From Arthrinium phaeospermum (lineage: Eukaryota; Ascomycota; Sordariomycetes; Amphisphaeriales; Apiosporaceae), in the NCBI GenBank assembly GCA_006503535.1, contig QYRS01000008.1, forward strand, positions 2,294,001-2,358,000: a stretch of 64,000 nt of DNA, given 5' to 3'. The stretch's first letter is position 1. The number at the start of each line of letters is the position of its first letter. Below the pieces are notes generated by a model, which had not been told where the DNA came from, did no database searches, and was given only the letters and a program-made list of their open reading frames with translations. Shown piece after piece: positions 36,323-46,348 of the stretch. A program made the position numbers and the translations under genes.

Positions 36323-37316
36323 ATGGCAAGCCGCTTTCCATATCAACCCTGAACTCACTCTGGAACACCAGTACTAATGATAACTAGGCCGAAGTTATAG
36401 GCACAGCTTCTGCTGCAATCGCTCTGTTCGAGACAGCGATCGGCCTGATACAAAGGATCAGGGATGCCCGCGAGCACGTACGAGGGACCTCCAAAACTCT
36501 CGAGGACACGACGAAGCAGCTCGAAGGGCTGGCCCGCTCCATCACTTTTCTCAAGGACGAGCCAAGGCTACAAACTGCCGATGTCGTTCACCAAGTATCC
36601 CCAGTAATCGATGCTGGGGAGGAATTGCTTGCCTTCTTCAAGGATCTTCAGCAGATGCAGGAAAAGAACACCGTTAAGCAACACTTGCACGCCCTCACGT
36701 CTGGCAACGATGACGACAAGAAGCTCGCAGCCATATTGTCCCGCTTAGGCAATGCTAGATCTGACCTCATGCTCTGTGTTCAAGTTGCCGGGGTCGGGCT
36801 TGTTGGTAACCTGGACCAGGGGTTCCGCGTTATGGCCACGACTCTCAATGAAGTCAACAGAAAGGTAGAGGCGGTCTTGGACTTCAAGTTGAAACTCTTC
36901 CAGATGGTCGCCACCCGCCCTTCAAATAAAGGTCTGTTGAAACGGCCCCATAGTATACTTGGGGGAAATGCGATGCTAAGAGAGATACAGATGGAACAAT
37001 CGAGGTACAGCGCAACGAGATCGCGAGACTCAAACGCAGCCCAAGCGCTACGCGGGAACAGGATGGTCCGTCGTTTGCTCGCAACGTTGACGCCACCCCG
37101 AACGCCGCGCCCGACGTACAAACCGAAATCTATGCGAACGTGACGTTGGATCAAGCTCGGATCATGACGGGCGACGTCGGAGTCGAAGAATGGCAGCAGA
37201 GGGTTTCGCGACGGACCGCGATACACCACAACGAGCTCGGGAAGGGCGCGCGAATCATGACAGGAAGTATCGGTGGAGACGCAGGAAAGTCTTTCATGGA
37301 AAACTTCTGGAAGTGA
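36323..37316 (+). CDS. SesA-type protein with two HET-s-like amyloid repeats
   Basis: Model: 36323-36325 (ATG), 36388-36931 and 36985-37316; 292 aa, close to the size of HET-s. After the ATG comes a GC-AG intron (GCAAGC donor, ACTAAT branch, CTAG acceptor), then AEVIGTASAAIALFE, the typical start of SesA-type helical bundles (NACHT N-terminal family). The second intron (53 nt, GTCTGT donor) is required because the bundle frame stops at 37143 while the C-terminal frame runs from 36952 to TGA 37314-37316. That C-terminal frame holds two pseudo-repeats, ARIMTGDVG (about residue 240) and ARIMTGSIGG (about 271), and ends with a Phe/Trp tail; order, spacing and tail match the HET-s prion domain. 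Such proteins are membrane-active cell-death effectors triggered by amyloid templating. The weak donor leaves open a frameshifted pseudogene. Confidence 0.68.
37155..37310 (+). repeat. HET-s-like pseudo-repeat pair
   Basis: Repeat 1 starts at 37155 and repeat 2 at 37248, 93 nt (31 codons) apart, in the same frame. Both encode the hexapeptide ARIMTG using different synonymous codons, so the protein sequence, not the DNA, is being kept. The second is followed by Gly-Gly and an aromatic tail (FMENFW). Confidence 0.75.
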
Positions 37317-37495
37317 GTTGCAAATACGAAGCAAGGTGTAGACAGCTTTAAAAGACTACGAAGGCCGATATCGTCTCGTTTAGATCAAGCTAGTGACCGC
37401 AATCGAGCTACTTTAAACCTCCCCATCTCCTTTTGTACCCTTTTTGGGGGGATAAGCACCCCCTAAAAGGTGTAACGTAATCCCTTCAAGCAAGA

Positions 37496-38062
37496 TCAAC
37501 ACTTATGATACCCAACCACAACATTCCCCCACCCCCCGCTCCCGCCCGGCCCCGGCCCGGCATCAAACAGCTGCCCCTGCGTCCAGTGTTTCCCCTTGTG
37601 CCACTGGTAGGAGCACTTGTCGTAGACGACCTGGGCGTAGTCGGCGATGGTGTCGCAGCTAACCGTGCTGGGGCTGGTGTTGTCGTTGCAGAACCAGATG
37701 GCGGCGTGTTTGTGGCAGGCCGCGATGTCGCAGTGAGCCGGACCAGCCCCTGAGGTGCACTGCGCCGGGTTGCCCGAGGCGTCCTTGCGGTCGCGCAGCT
37801 CTTGGATGGCATCGTGGACCCACTGCTGGCGGGCGCGGGTGTAGCCCGGGATGTTGCAGAAGGGGCCGCGGGGGTCCGGTTCGCGGAGGTCGAGGAGGGT
37901 TGTGTTTGGTGAGGGGGCTTCGCCTGGGATGTTGGTGTCGATGGGGCTGGGCTGGAAAAGGGGTTAGTGACATCGGGGGCTCTTGGGGGTACGATGACAT
38001 ACCACTGCGCTGATGCCCATGGCCAAGGATATGGCTACGAGGTTTCCTAGTAGGTTTCTCAT
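37496..38062 (-). CDS. Cysteine-rich secreted protein, family copy A
   Basis: Two exons: 38003-38062 and 37496-37951, phase 0, 51-nt intron; 171 aa. Exon 1 (20 codons, MRNLLGNLVAISLAMGISAV) is exactly a signal peptide. The mature part has DPRGPFCNIPGY, then eight cysteines in all, including IWFCNDN and DKC, and ends GGWGNVVVGYHKC. The family (copies A-D here) is small, secreted and widespread in plant-associated and saprobic Pezizomycotina as far as I recall, without known function. Disulfide-rich apoplastic effector or antagonistic protein is inference. The overall pattern vaguely recalls killer-toxin-like folds, but I see no true KP4 signature. A TATA-like TATAAAT lies 110 bp upstream and the shared CACACGAG element about 275 bp upstream. 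Confidence 0.85.
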
Positions 38063-38171
38063 GATGTATGCTTGTAAGCTAGTTGTGATTATTCTGGGTT
38101 GCGAGCTGTTGTCTCAATGGGCGTTTTTCAGAAAGAATTGGTGGGGAGGATATTTGGGGGTCCCTGAACGG

Positions 38172-38178
38172 ATTTATA
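38172..38178 (-). promoter_or_regulatory. TATA box of copy A
   Basis: TATAAAT on the minus strand, about 110 bp upstream of ATG 38062. The same spacing recurs in copies B and C. Confidence 0.5.
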
Positions 38179-38327
38179 GCTGTTTCTTTCTATATGACAA
38201 GACACTACGTAGAGCATGTGAATGCTGTGCATGTAGTCGCAGAGTCAAGCTCATATGCGTTTCCCCTTTCACTCCCTGTAGCATCTGATTGTTGCTCTCT
38301 GGAATGTGGACAGACGAGCGATAGGCG

Positions 38328-38350
38328 AACCGTCACACACGAGGGAGGAA
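38328..38350 (-). promoter_or_regulatory. Shared upstream element, copy A
   Basis: Contains GTCACACACGAGGGAGG (plus-strand reading), nearly identical to sequences upstream of copies B and D at similar distances. It may be a binding site or a remnant of the promoter duplicated with the gene. Confidence 0.45.
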
Positions 38351-38691
38351 ATGACCATAACCAATGATCATCTTGAAGGATTGACCTTGCGCTTCGATAC
38401 TTGGGTATATAATGAAGGTTGTCTGCGACTCAGTTGTGGTGGTTAATGAATACCATAAGTGGTACCGCATTACACAGAGGGACCCCCTCGTCTTTCAATA
38501 CTGAACTGAGCAGCAGACCACCCCTTACTGGAGAGTCCCCAAGACATGAGGCCCCTGAACGATGGTGTGGACCGAGGACGAACACCAACCAGCGTAGATC
38601 CGAGATAGAATCATCCCAGAAGCGAGTCTCGCATCCGATATCTCGCCCCGAAACGCCCCCCTATCTTTCTTTCTTTCCTTCTCCCCAGCCA

Positions 38692-39252
38692 TCAATCGCA
38701 AACCCGCCCCTCCAGCCCAACCACCACATTCCCCCACCCCCCGCTCCCCCCCGGCCCCGGCCCGGCGTCGAACATCTGGCCCTGCACCTCCCCGTGCGTC
38801 GTCGGGCACCCGTCCAGGACCATCTGGGCGTAGTCGCCGAGCACGCTGCACGGCGCGCTGCTGTCGACGCCGTTGTCGTTGCACATCCAGACGGCGCCGC
38901 CGTCGGTGCAGCTCACGCGCGCGTAGCCGTGGGCCGGGGCCGCGCAGTCGCCCGCCAGGTCGTGCAGCTTGGCGATGTCGGCGCGGACGTGGTCCACGCC
39001 CGTGCTCTGGTAGCCGGGGATGTAGCAGAAGGGGCCGCGGGGGTCGGGGGTGCGGGGCTCGAGGATGGGTGGGGGGTTTGTATTTGCGGGAGCGTCGCTT
39101 GGGTTAGGGGCGGTGGTGATGGTGATGGGGCTGGGCTGGAGAGATTGACGTTAGTAAATAGGAAGGGGGACTGTGAAAGTACCGTGGCGTACCATTGCGC
39201 TGACCATTACGGCTAAGGATGCAGCAATGAGACCGTTCAGTAGATATCTCAT
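38692..39252 (-). CDS. Cysteine-rich secreted protein, family copy B
   Basis: Two exons: 39193-39252 and 38692-39135, phase 0, 57-nt intron; 167 aa. Exon 1 encodes a 20-residue signal peptide (MRYLLNGLIAASLAVMVSAM) that aligns residue for residue with copy A. The mature part begins PSPI, passes a Pro/Thr-rich spacer and DPRGPFCYIPGYQS, and carries seven cysteines, including RVSC, VWMCNDN and DGC. It ends GGWGNVVVGLEGRVCD. It is closest to copies A and D by eye. Its tandem, same-strand position next to copy A, with the same intron position, points to local duplication. TATAAAA lies 107 bp upstream. Function is unknown. Confidence 0.85.
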
Positions 39253-39358
39253 GGTTCGTATCTATTGACTTTGTATTCTGCGTTATGCGTTGCTTTCTAG
39301 ATGGGCGTTTTCTTGGATGCATTACCTGAGGAAGGCATCCTAAGGATTCCCGTGCTCG

Positions 39359-39365
39359 CTTTTAT
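39359..39365 (-). promoter_or_regulatory. TATA box of copy B
   Basis: TATAAAA on the minus strand, 107 bp upstream of ATG 39252. Confidence 0.5.
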
Positions 39366-39489
39366 AGACGTTCTTCTCTGCTTGAGTCACATTCGAGGAT
39401 TAGAAGTGAGTCCCTTAGACAGATGAATGCTTTCCTTCCCCCTCTCCCTGCCCTGCATTACCGTTGCTCATGAAGCCTCACATGCAATA

Positions 39490-39518
39490 GGCAATCGTCA
39501 CACACGAGACAGAGAGAG
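39490..39518 (-). promoter_or_regulatory. Shared upstream element, copy B
   Basis: GGCAATCGTCACACACGAG (plus-strand reading) followed by a GA repeat. It matches the element upstream of copy A, about 245 bp before the copy B start codon. Confidence 0.45.
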
Positions 39519-40137
39519 AAGAAGACAGCTATGAATCAGGTATAGGTGTGATGCTTTAGTACACAATATGAAGCAATGTCACATAATACTGATGAGGGTC
39601 GTCTGTTTACTCCAAAGCAGCACAATATTGTCCGTGCAAGATATCCATGGGTTGAGAGCATTACCTTGGTCAAAGTCTAATACAGCAGTTTCATTTGACA
39701 ACTCATGATACTGAAAGACGTAAAAGACACCTCGATTCGGACGGATTCTCAACGGCTGGCTGTCGTATTCGTCAAAGCAGCTGCCGATGATACCATTCGC
39801 TCCGGCGGGGGCCGGCTGGTCCCCGATTGGCCCGATAGCCATTATTAATCAAGGACCCCATTACGCCCGATAGGATGGGGGCCGCATCCCACTACCCCAC
39901 GCTTCCTGTAACAAGCAGGGAAGTGACGGGGCCTCTCTAATCAGATAGAAGTGAGCTTTCATCTCATCTTTAAATCGACCCGAGTCTCTTTGATAACTGA
40001 TTTCTGCTGCACCCAAGGCCTGCTGCGGAGTCGTCAAGGTGGTGACGTTTTGATTTCCTTCCCTGTCTTGGCAGTAAACACACCTACACAACTTATACCT
40101 CCATATACACTTAAAGCATACATACACAGCTCTCACA

Positions 40138-41589
40138 ATGTACATCCGCGACGTCCTCGCCTCCTCCTCCGGCGGCGAAGGCCCCCGAAACCACGCCGCC
40201 GAAGCCCAGGGCAGCGGCGGGTCCCCCAACACCAACAGCAACACCCGCCTCGACGGCCACCAGCTGCTGGTCCTCACGGACCTCACCCGCTTCCCGGAGC
40301 TAAAGGAGGGCTCCGAGTGGCGGCAGCGCGTGGCGGCGGCGCACCCGGGCCTGCGGATCGTGGTGCACGACCAGGACACCTGGCGGGACCGCACGTTTCC
40401 CCGGGACCTCGACTGGGCGCACACGACGCTGCTGCTGAGCGGCGCCGTGTTCCCGACGCCGGACGTGGCGCCGAGGCTGGAGTATATCCAGCTGCAGAGC
40501 GCGGGGGCGGACCCGATCAACCAGACGCCCATCTTCAAGGAGACGGATGTGGCGGTCTGTACGACGAATGGGGTGCACGGGTGAGTTGGAGCGGAAGGAG
40601 GTGATGCAATTGGGTGAACTGACGATCCGGTTGTGCACTTATAGTCCGCAGATCGCCGAATGGGTCACCGGCACATTCCTCGCGTTGAACCACCAACGTG
40701 AGTGTAACATTCTTTTTCTGAGAAAATAAGCTTCAGGAAAGCTGATTGATCCTCGCAGTGCCGTATTTCTTGAAGCAACAACATGAGGGAAAGTGGAAAC
40801 AGACATGGCCCACCGAGGGAATGCAAGATGGAGTCAAGCAGCGAGTGTAAGTATTAGACTTTTCTCTCCCCCCTTTTCTTCGTTTCCCGTCTCTTCCCTG
40901 CCTTTTTCTCGGATGGAAACAGCCAGCAACACACTAACACCCAACACAGAGGCATCCTGGGCTACGGCAGCATCGGCCGGCAGGTGGCCCGCATCGCCAA
41001 AGCCCTCGCCATGGACGTGGTCGCCTACACCAACCACCCCCGCCCCACGCCCGAGTCGAAGCGCGACCGGGGCTACATCGTCCCCGGCACGGGCGACCCG
41101 GAGGGCGAGTTCCCGTCGGCGTGGTACTCGGGCACCTCCGACGCCGACATCGACGCCTTCCTGGGGTCGGGGCTGGACTGGCTGGTCATCGCCGTCCCCC
41201 TGACCTCGAGCACGCGGGGCCTCATCTCGGAAGCGCGCTTCAAGCTGCTCTCCGACTCCGTCCGCCCCCAAAACACCGACTACAAGGGCGACGTCGTCAA
41301 GCCCTTCGTGACCAACATCGCCCGCGGCCCCATCGTCGACACGGCGGCCCTCATCCAGGCGCTGGACCGCGGCTGGATCCGCGGCGCGGCCGTCGACGTG
41401 ACGGACCCGGAGCCCCTGCCCGAGGGGCACCCGCTCTGGTCGGCCCGGAACCTGATCATCACGCCGCACATCAGCGCCATGTCCAACAGCCTGGGGCACC
41501 GCATCGCCGACGTGCTCGAGCTGAACCTGCGGCGGTTCGGCGAGGGGGGGAGGCTCGTGAATTTGGTTAGCCGGAAGGAGGGGTACTAG
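40138..41589 (+). CDS. D-isomer-specific 2-hydroxyacid dehydrogenase
   Basis: Four exons: 40138-40580, 40645-40697, 40759-40846 and 40950-41589 (junction phases 2, 1, 2); 407 aa. The Rossmann motif is ILGYGSIGRQVARIAKALAMDV. Catalytic residues of the family are visible: Arg in TNIARGPIVDTAAL, Glu in DVTDPEPLPEGHPLW and His in IITPHISAMS. The junctions restore conserved sequence (NGVHG joined to PQIAEWVTG, and RV joined to GILGYGSIG). A 20-residue insertion (LLSDSVRPQNTDYKGDVVKP) sits before the catalytic Arg, as I recall for many fungal members. The likely reaction is NAD(P)H-dependent reduction of a 2-keto acid such as glyoxylate or hydroxypyruvate; the exact substrate is unknown. No signal peptide is seen, so it is presumably cytosolic. 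The downstream hemerythrin-like gene is convergent. Confidence 0.92.
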
Positions 41590-41974
41590 GAGTACTTTTC
41601 GTATGGGTGGCGGCGCAGGCTTAACGGGACGGAATGGTATCGGGAGGCCACGAAAACTAGAAGAGGAGAATATGGTCACACCGGAGTGGGGAGAAGACAG
41701 ATTGGTAAAGCTTTGGTGGTGTATTATAAGTTTGACGCTGTACGCCCGGAATCCGAATTCGTGTTTATGATTGGATACGTCTTTCTGTCACATCTTCGCT
41801 ATATGTTTTGGAATTTCCCATGCCCTCCTCACATCATAGGGGTATGTCGTGAATACCCAAGGTACTTACTGACTGTTCCGAAACAACACCATACCAGTAA
41901 AAAAGTTGTTGCTCATTGTATCGTATCCATCTATTTTCACATTATATATGCATTTCCCTCCAACGCCCATCCAT
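41590..41974. other. Convergent 3' intergenic region
   Basis: 385 bp between facing genes; AT-rich, nothing else seen. Confidence 0.5.
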
Positions 41975-42859
41975 CTACATAGGCAACCTCTTCATCTCAT
42001 CCGGCGTCCAATACTTGCGCATATTCTCCGCCCCCAGCGTCCGGACCTCCTGATCCAAATGCGTCCACAACACCTCCCCCCACGACTCCAACTTCGTCTT
42101 CAGCACCCGCATCTCCAAATCGCTCTCCCCGGACCGGCACGCCGTGAGGTACTTCTCCAACCCCTCCATCCCATGGTGAATCTCCCGATGCTGCCTCAGC
42201 AGCTCCGCGGCCCCGTTCCCCCTCCCCGTCTTGAACTCGGGCATCTTCTTCGCCAGCACGGGAAAAATGTGCCTTTCTTCAATGTCGTGGTGCACCGTCA
42301 GGTACTGCAGGAACTGCAGCCCCTCCAGGATAAAAGAACGCATCGACATGCCCGCGGGCCGTTTTCCCGAACTGGCCGCGTTCCACAGCAGGTTCCAGCT
42401 CTGCCGGAAGTGCGCGTGGAACATGTCCATGTGCTCCGCCATGCGGTTGTAGACCCGGAACTCGGCCGCCGAGAGCGGGGGCAGCTTCTTCTCTTCCACT
42501 TCGGCTTCGGCTTCTTTCGCGGCCGGGCTCGTGTTGGTCGTCGTTGCGGCGCAGGTGGAAGAGGCGGGCGCTTCGGCTGCGGCGGCTTCGCCGAGGAGGG
42601 TAGGTTGCTCGGTCGCGCCGGTCGCGGCTGCTGAGGAGGAAGAGGACATGGCGCAGGCTTGTTGCTGATGCGATTTCGCGGGGCCGGTTGAGAGCGTCGA
42701 GACGAGGGTGGTGGTGGTGGTGGCCGGGCACGTCAGGGGATTGGTCGCTACCGAATTGAGCGCCGTGAAGGCGACGGCGGAGTACTGCTGCTGGCGAAAC
42801 AGGGGGAGCAGATGCAGTGTCGAGGCTACGAGGCGCGGGAGCCGTCGCGATAAGAGCAT
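41975..42859 (-). CDS. Hemerythrin-like (HHE) cation-binding protein
   Basis: Single exon of 294 aa from ATG 42857-42859; the frame is open further upstream but without an ATG. The first 60 residues are Arg/Ser/Leu-rich with no acidic residue (MLLSRRLPRLVASTLHLLP) and look like a mitochondrial targeting sequence. A Thr/Ser/Ala-rich linker follows. The hemerythrin domain covers about 140-290 and its metal-ligand pattern is visible: HMDMFHAHF, then TVHHDIEERHIFP, RQHREIHHGME and LWTHLDQEV. Such proteins bind a di-iron centre; in fungi their role in iron, oxygen or NO handling is poorly known. A second in-frame Met (MSSSSSAAATG) could start a cytosolic form. Tandem with eIF3c on the same strand, 800 bp away. 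Confidence 0.87.
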   Translation of the reverse strand: MLLSRRLPRLVASTLHLLPLFRQQQYSAVAFTALNSVATNPLTCPATTTTTLVSTLSTGPAKSHQQQACAMSSSSSAAATGATEQPTLLGEAAAAEAPASSTCAATTTNTSPAAKEAEAEVEEKKLPPLSAAEFRVYNRMAEHMDMFHAHFRQSWNLLWNAASSGKRPAGMSMRSFILEGLQFLQYLTVHHDIEERHIFPVLAKKMPEFKTGRGNGAAELLRQHREIHHGMEGLEKYLTACRSGESDLEMRVLKTKLESWGEVLWTHLDQEVRTLGAENMRKYWTPDEMKRLPM

Positions 42860-43656
42860 AGAGGAGGAGGAGGAGGGGCGGAGCAAGCGACAAGAAATGC
42901 GACAATCTAGATGGGGAGATGGTGGTTCTATTTCTATAGAAGGGTCTTTCTGTATGGTACAAAATGGGAGAGAAGAAGAGAACAGAACTTAGAAGAGAAA
43001 TCTTTGGGATTTTTCTGACCTACCTCTGCTACCTTACCTTGCAATTGCTAGATTCACTCGGGCTGGATTGAGGAATTTCTGTGTATAAGTCAGCTATTGC
43101 AAATCACTTCTAGGACATCTGGGCCTTGATTAGTGGGGGATTCGGTGGCGTGGGCGGCCATGTGGGGTACCAAGAAAAGCAATCGAGGCTTGCCCGCGCG
43201 GATATTAGTCAGGCTGTCGTGTGAGTGTCCTAGTTCAAAGAGGATTCAAGACTACCAGGAAATGCAACGGACAAGGTAAGCAGAGACAATTCGGCGTACA
43301 GGAATAAATGTGAACGTCCTTGAGGGCAAAATAATACGTAGTGTACCTAGGCTACATGTAATCGCCATACACCGAACCGGGGAGCAGGTTTCCAGCTACG
43401 CGATACACCCTGAAATCATCACTCTAGTAATCATCACTTCAGAAACCATTGAATAAGAAACTTGTGTAACGTATATCATGAAACGAGCTGTCAATTCTTT
43501 TGGTAGCTCTAGACCATCCATACCAGCCTGGAAAGGGGCCTTTGGCTAACACTGCAGATTGGTTCGCCCGGCCTCACCCATGCTTTTTGATAAAAAGGCA
43601 AATCCTCAAGTGACTCCTGATGCATTACATACAAACGAGAAAACAATGGTCCCATT
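42860..43656. other. Intergenic region between eIF3c and hemerythrin genes
   Basis: About 800 bp with the 3' side of eIF3c and the promoter of the hemerythrin-like gene. No gene seen. Confidence 0.5.
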
Positions 43657-46348
43657 CTAACCCCGTACCGCCGCACCGAGAGCGCCGCCCGTGAACTGCG
43701 TGCCACCCGCCTGTCTAGGGCCGGTGTTACCGCCACCACCGCGGCCGCCACCTCGGCCTCCACGGCCTCCCCGGTGGCCGCCCCGTTGGTTCTGGCCCCG
43801 GCGGTCGAACGCGTTGGCTGTGCCTTGGGTGCGCTGCTCCAGTGTGCGCTCGTTGGTCTCGATGAGGGCAGCCGCCTTGTCCGAGAGGGTGAGGGCCAGG
43901 CTCTGCAGGCGCGACAGCTCGACTCCCTTGCGGAAGATGACCGTGGCGGAAACCTGGTCGAGGGCAGCAGCCAGCTCCTCGTGGCTGATCATCTTGCTGA
44001 TGATGGCCGCCACCTTGCGGTCCTCCAGCTCGAACATGGTGGCCAGGGTGGAGACGGACAGGGTGTCGTAGAAGGGCGCGTAGGTGAAGAGGTATGTCCG
44101 CAGACCCTCCTCTTGGATCTGCTTGGAGAGCATCGTCTTGATGCCCTCGGTGTCTGGCATCAGATCCCAAATCTTGATGCTGTGGACGAAGTTGATCGAC
44201 TTCTTCCACTCGCCGGCAGCCAGGGCGCGCGACGCCTGCATGACGTGGTCACGTGTGTTCTCGGGAGGGCCGGTGAAGATTTGGCGCTCGTGGTACTCGA
44301 GCATGCGGCGGTAGGTCTTACTGATGACCCGCTTCTTGATGTCGGGCGACGAACCGGTCTGGGCGAGAAGGGGAATCTCGAGAAGCATGCTGCAGGTGAG
44401 GTACACGCACTCGAGCAGCTCCAGGTTGATGTGCATGTGGAAGGGCAGCTGGCGTTGCTTCTCCAGGCGCTCCTGCTCAGGCGAAACCTGGCTGTAGCGC
44501 TGGATCATGACACCCTGGGCCAAAAGCTCCTTTTGGCGACCACTTCCGCAGATCTCCTGCAGGGTGTTCTGGGCATCGTAAACGAGACCCTTGCGGAACG
44601 CGCAAAGGCCGACCTGGACGAGTGTGCGGTTGTACAGGATCTGGGTCAGGACATCGAAGTTGTTGATCGACTCTTGCAAATGGGACATGAGCATCATGTC
44701 GCGAGCCTTGTAGTACTCATCGTGCAGCGCCAAGAAGTAAATCTGGCACAGCATGGCACGGGCACGGATGATGCCCTCGCTGTTAATGAAGAGGTAGTTG
44801 CAGAGGACGTTGAGCAGGCTCGTGGCGTCAGCATCCGTCGAGCGGGGGGTGACGGCAGACTCGGCGTTGGCGGGGGCGGTCTTCCAAGCGTTCTCCTCGA
44901 GGATCTTGACGACCTGGGCGGGCTTGAAGTAAACGTGCTCCAACCGTCTCATGACGATACGGTTGACACTGTCTTGGGGAATCTGGAGAGTAGAGTCCTT
45001 CTGGAGGTGCTCGTAGTACAGCATGCCCTGGAAGATGGTGTTGTACAGGTTGCCCTCGTCGCTCAGGCGCTCGATGTACTCCGAAGTGTGAGGGTCGATG
45101 CTCTGCAGGGATCGCGTGAGCTCATCGTCGAGGCGCTCGACGTAGGACACGATGCTGCCGGGGACCTTGAGGTACTTCTCGCCCTCGCCAACCGTAGGAG
45201 GCTTGTCGTCGTCCTCCCACTCCTCCGCGCCTTCAATGACGATGTGGTCCTTGTTCTTCTCGAGAATCTCGAAAAGAGTTTGCAGGTCCTTCTCGGCGGC
45301 CTTCCATTGATCCAGAGGCATCGTCGACGTTGTGGAACCGGCACTGAGATCGAATCGGGCGGAAACGAGGGTCAGGAGCACCCGCAGGGACAGGTAAGGG
45401 GTGTTGGCCACTTCGAGGAGCTTCTCCATGATCTTGATCTGCTCCAGTCTGTCGGTGTTCTTCTTTCCTCGCGACTCCAGGATACCCCGCAAGTGCTTCA
45501 GGATACTTTCGGGGGTGAACTGGAGAACCTTGCCGCCCTTGCCCACAGCGGCGAAGCCTTCGTCGTTAGCAGCCTCGGCGGCTGTGGTCTCGTCCAGGTA
45601 AAGATCGGTAGGCTTCGACTTCTTGACCTTGGGCTCGGGGACCTCGTCCTCCGACTCCATGAAGGCGTCCTCATCCTTGCGGAAGCTGTCGACCTGGTCC
45701 TGGTAGTCCTTGGTGATCTTCTTGACCTTTTGCTTGACGGCGTTGAGACCTCGGGCGTTGGTGGCGTTCATCTTCTTGGGGGTGACCTTCTGCTTAGCGA
45801 TCGTCTCGTTCATGAAGTCCTCAAGCTCCACCAGGGTCTTGATGTAGATCTTGGGGATCTGCTTGCCCTCGCCAATCTTGGGTGCTTGTCGGTTCAACTT
45901 GTCGAACTCTGCGCATCCATTGTTAGTCGGGTCATCACTGGGATTATGGCGGCGCGCGGGTGGTGGCGGCAGGATTCTTGTGCTTACCGCTGGAGATGGA
46001 GCCCCAATCGTTGATCTTGCGCCCATTGTCGATGGCCTTGATGATGGCCTCGAGCTCGCCAAAGCGCTTGTCCTTTGCGCTCTTGACGGTCTTTACCCGC
46101 TCTTCGTCGGAGTCTTCGCTATCGGAGGAATCGCCGCGCAAGAAACGGGACGCACCCGTCTTGCCGGCACCCTCATCATCCGAGTCTTCCTCGGAGTCGT
46201 CGTCGTCGTCCTCATCTTCGTCAGAGTCTTCCTCGGAGGACTCGTCGGCCGCTCCCTGTGGCTTTTCCTCCTCCTCCTCAGAGTAGAGCTCCTCCTCGTC
46301 GGAGCTGCTCTCGCTGGAGCTGTCGCCACCGGCAAAGAATTTCGACAT
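43657..46348 (-). CDS. NIP1: Translation initiation factor eIF3 subunit c (NIP1)
   Basis: Two exons: 45988-46348 (ATG 46346-46348, MSKFFAGGD) and 43657-45908, phase 1, 79-nt intron; 870 aa, the normal size. The N-terminus is a Ser/Asp/Glu-rich acidic tract, as in all eIF3c proteins, where it contacts eIF1 and eIF5. The central and C-terminal regions match the family ([13 protein letters not shown] near the intron; [35 protein letters not shown]), with the PCI domain at about 600-780. The tail is an RGG-rich segment after [13 protein letters not shown]. The protein is a core subunit of the eIF3 complex in 43S pre-initiation complexes. The 746-codon open frame on the other strand is a codon-bias shadow. 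Confidence 0.96.

Larger units (their letters stand above)
38063..38691. other. Promoter region of copy A, 3' side of copy B
   Basis: About 630 bp between two tandem minus-strand paralogs; contains the TATA box and CACACGAG element annotated separately. Confidence 0.5.
39253..40137. other. Divergent intergenic region, copy B and 2-hydroxyacid dehydrogenase
   Basis: 885 bp; holds the copy B promoter elements on the left and the dehydrogenase promoter on the right. An 87-codon minus-strand frame at 39579-39842 shows no motif and is not called. Confidence 0.5.

Noticed and set aside
36932..36953. 22-nt intron joining the effector frames
   Set aside because: Far below the minimum intron size; the 53-nt alternative keeps frame and was preferred.
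43774..46014. 746-codon open frame on the plus strand
   Set aside because: Antisense shadow of eIF3c; the opposite strand encodes unmistakable eIF3c.
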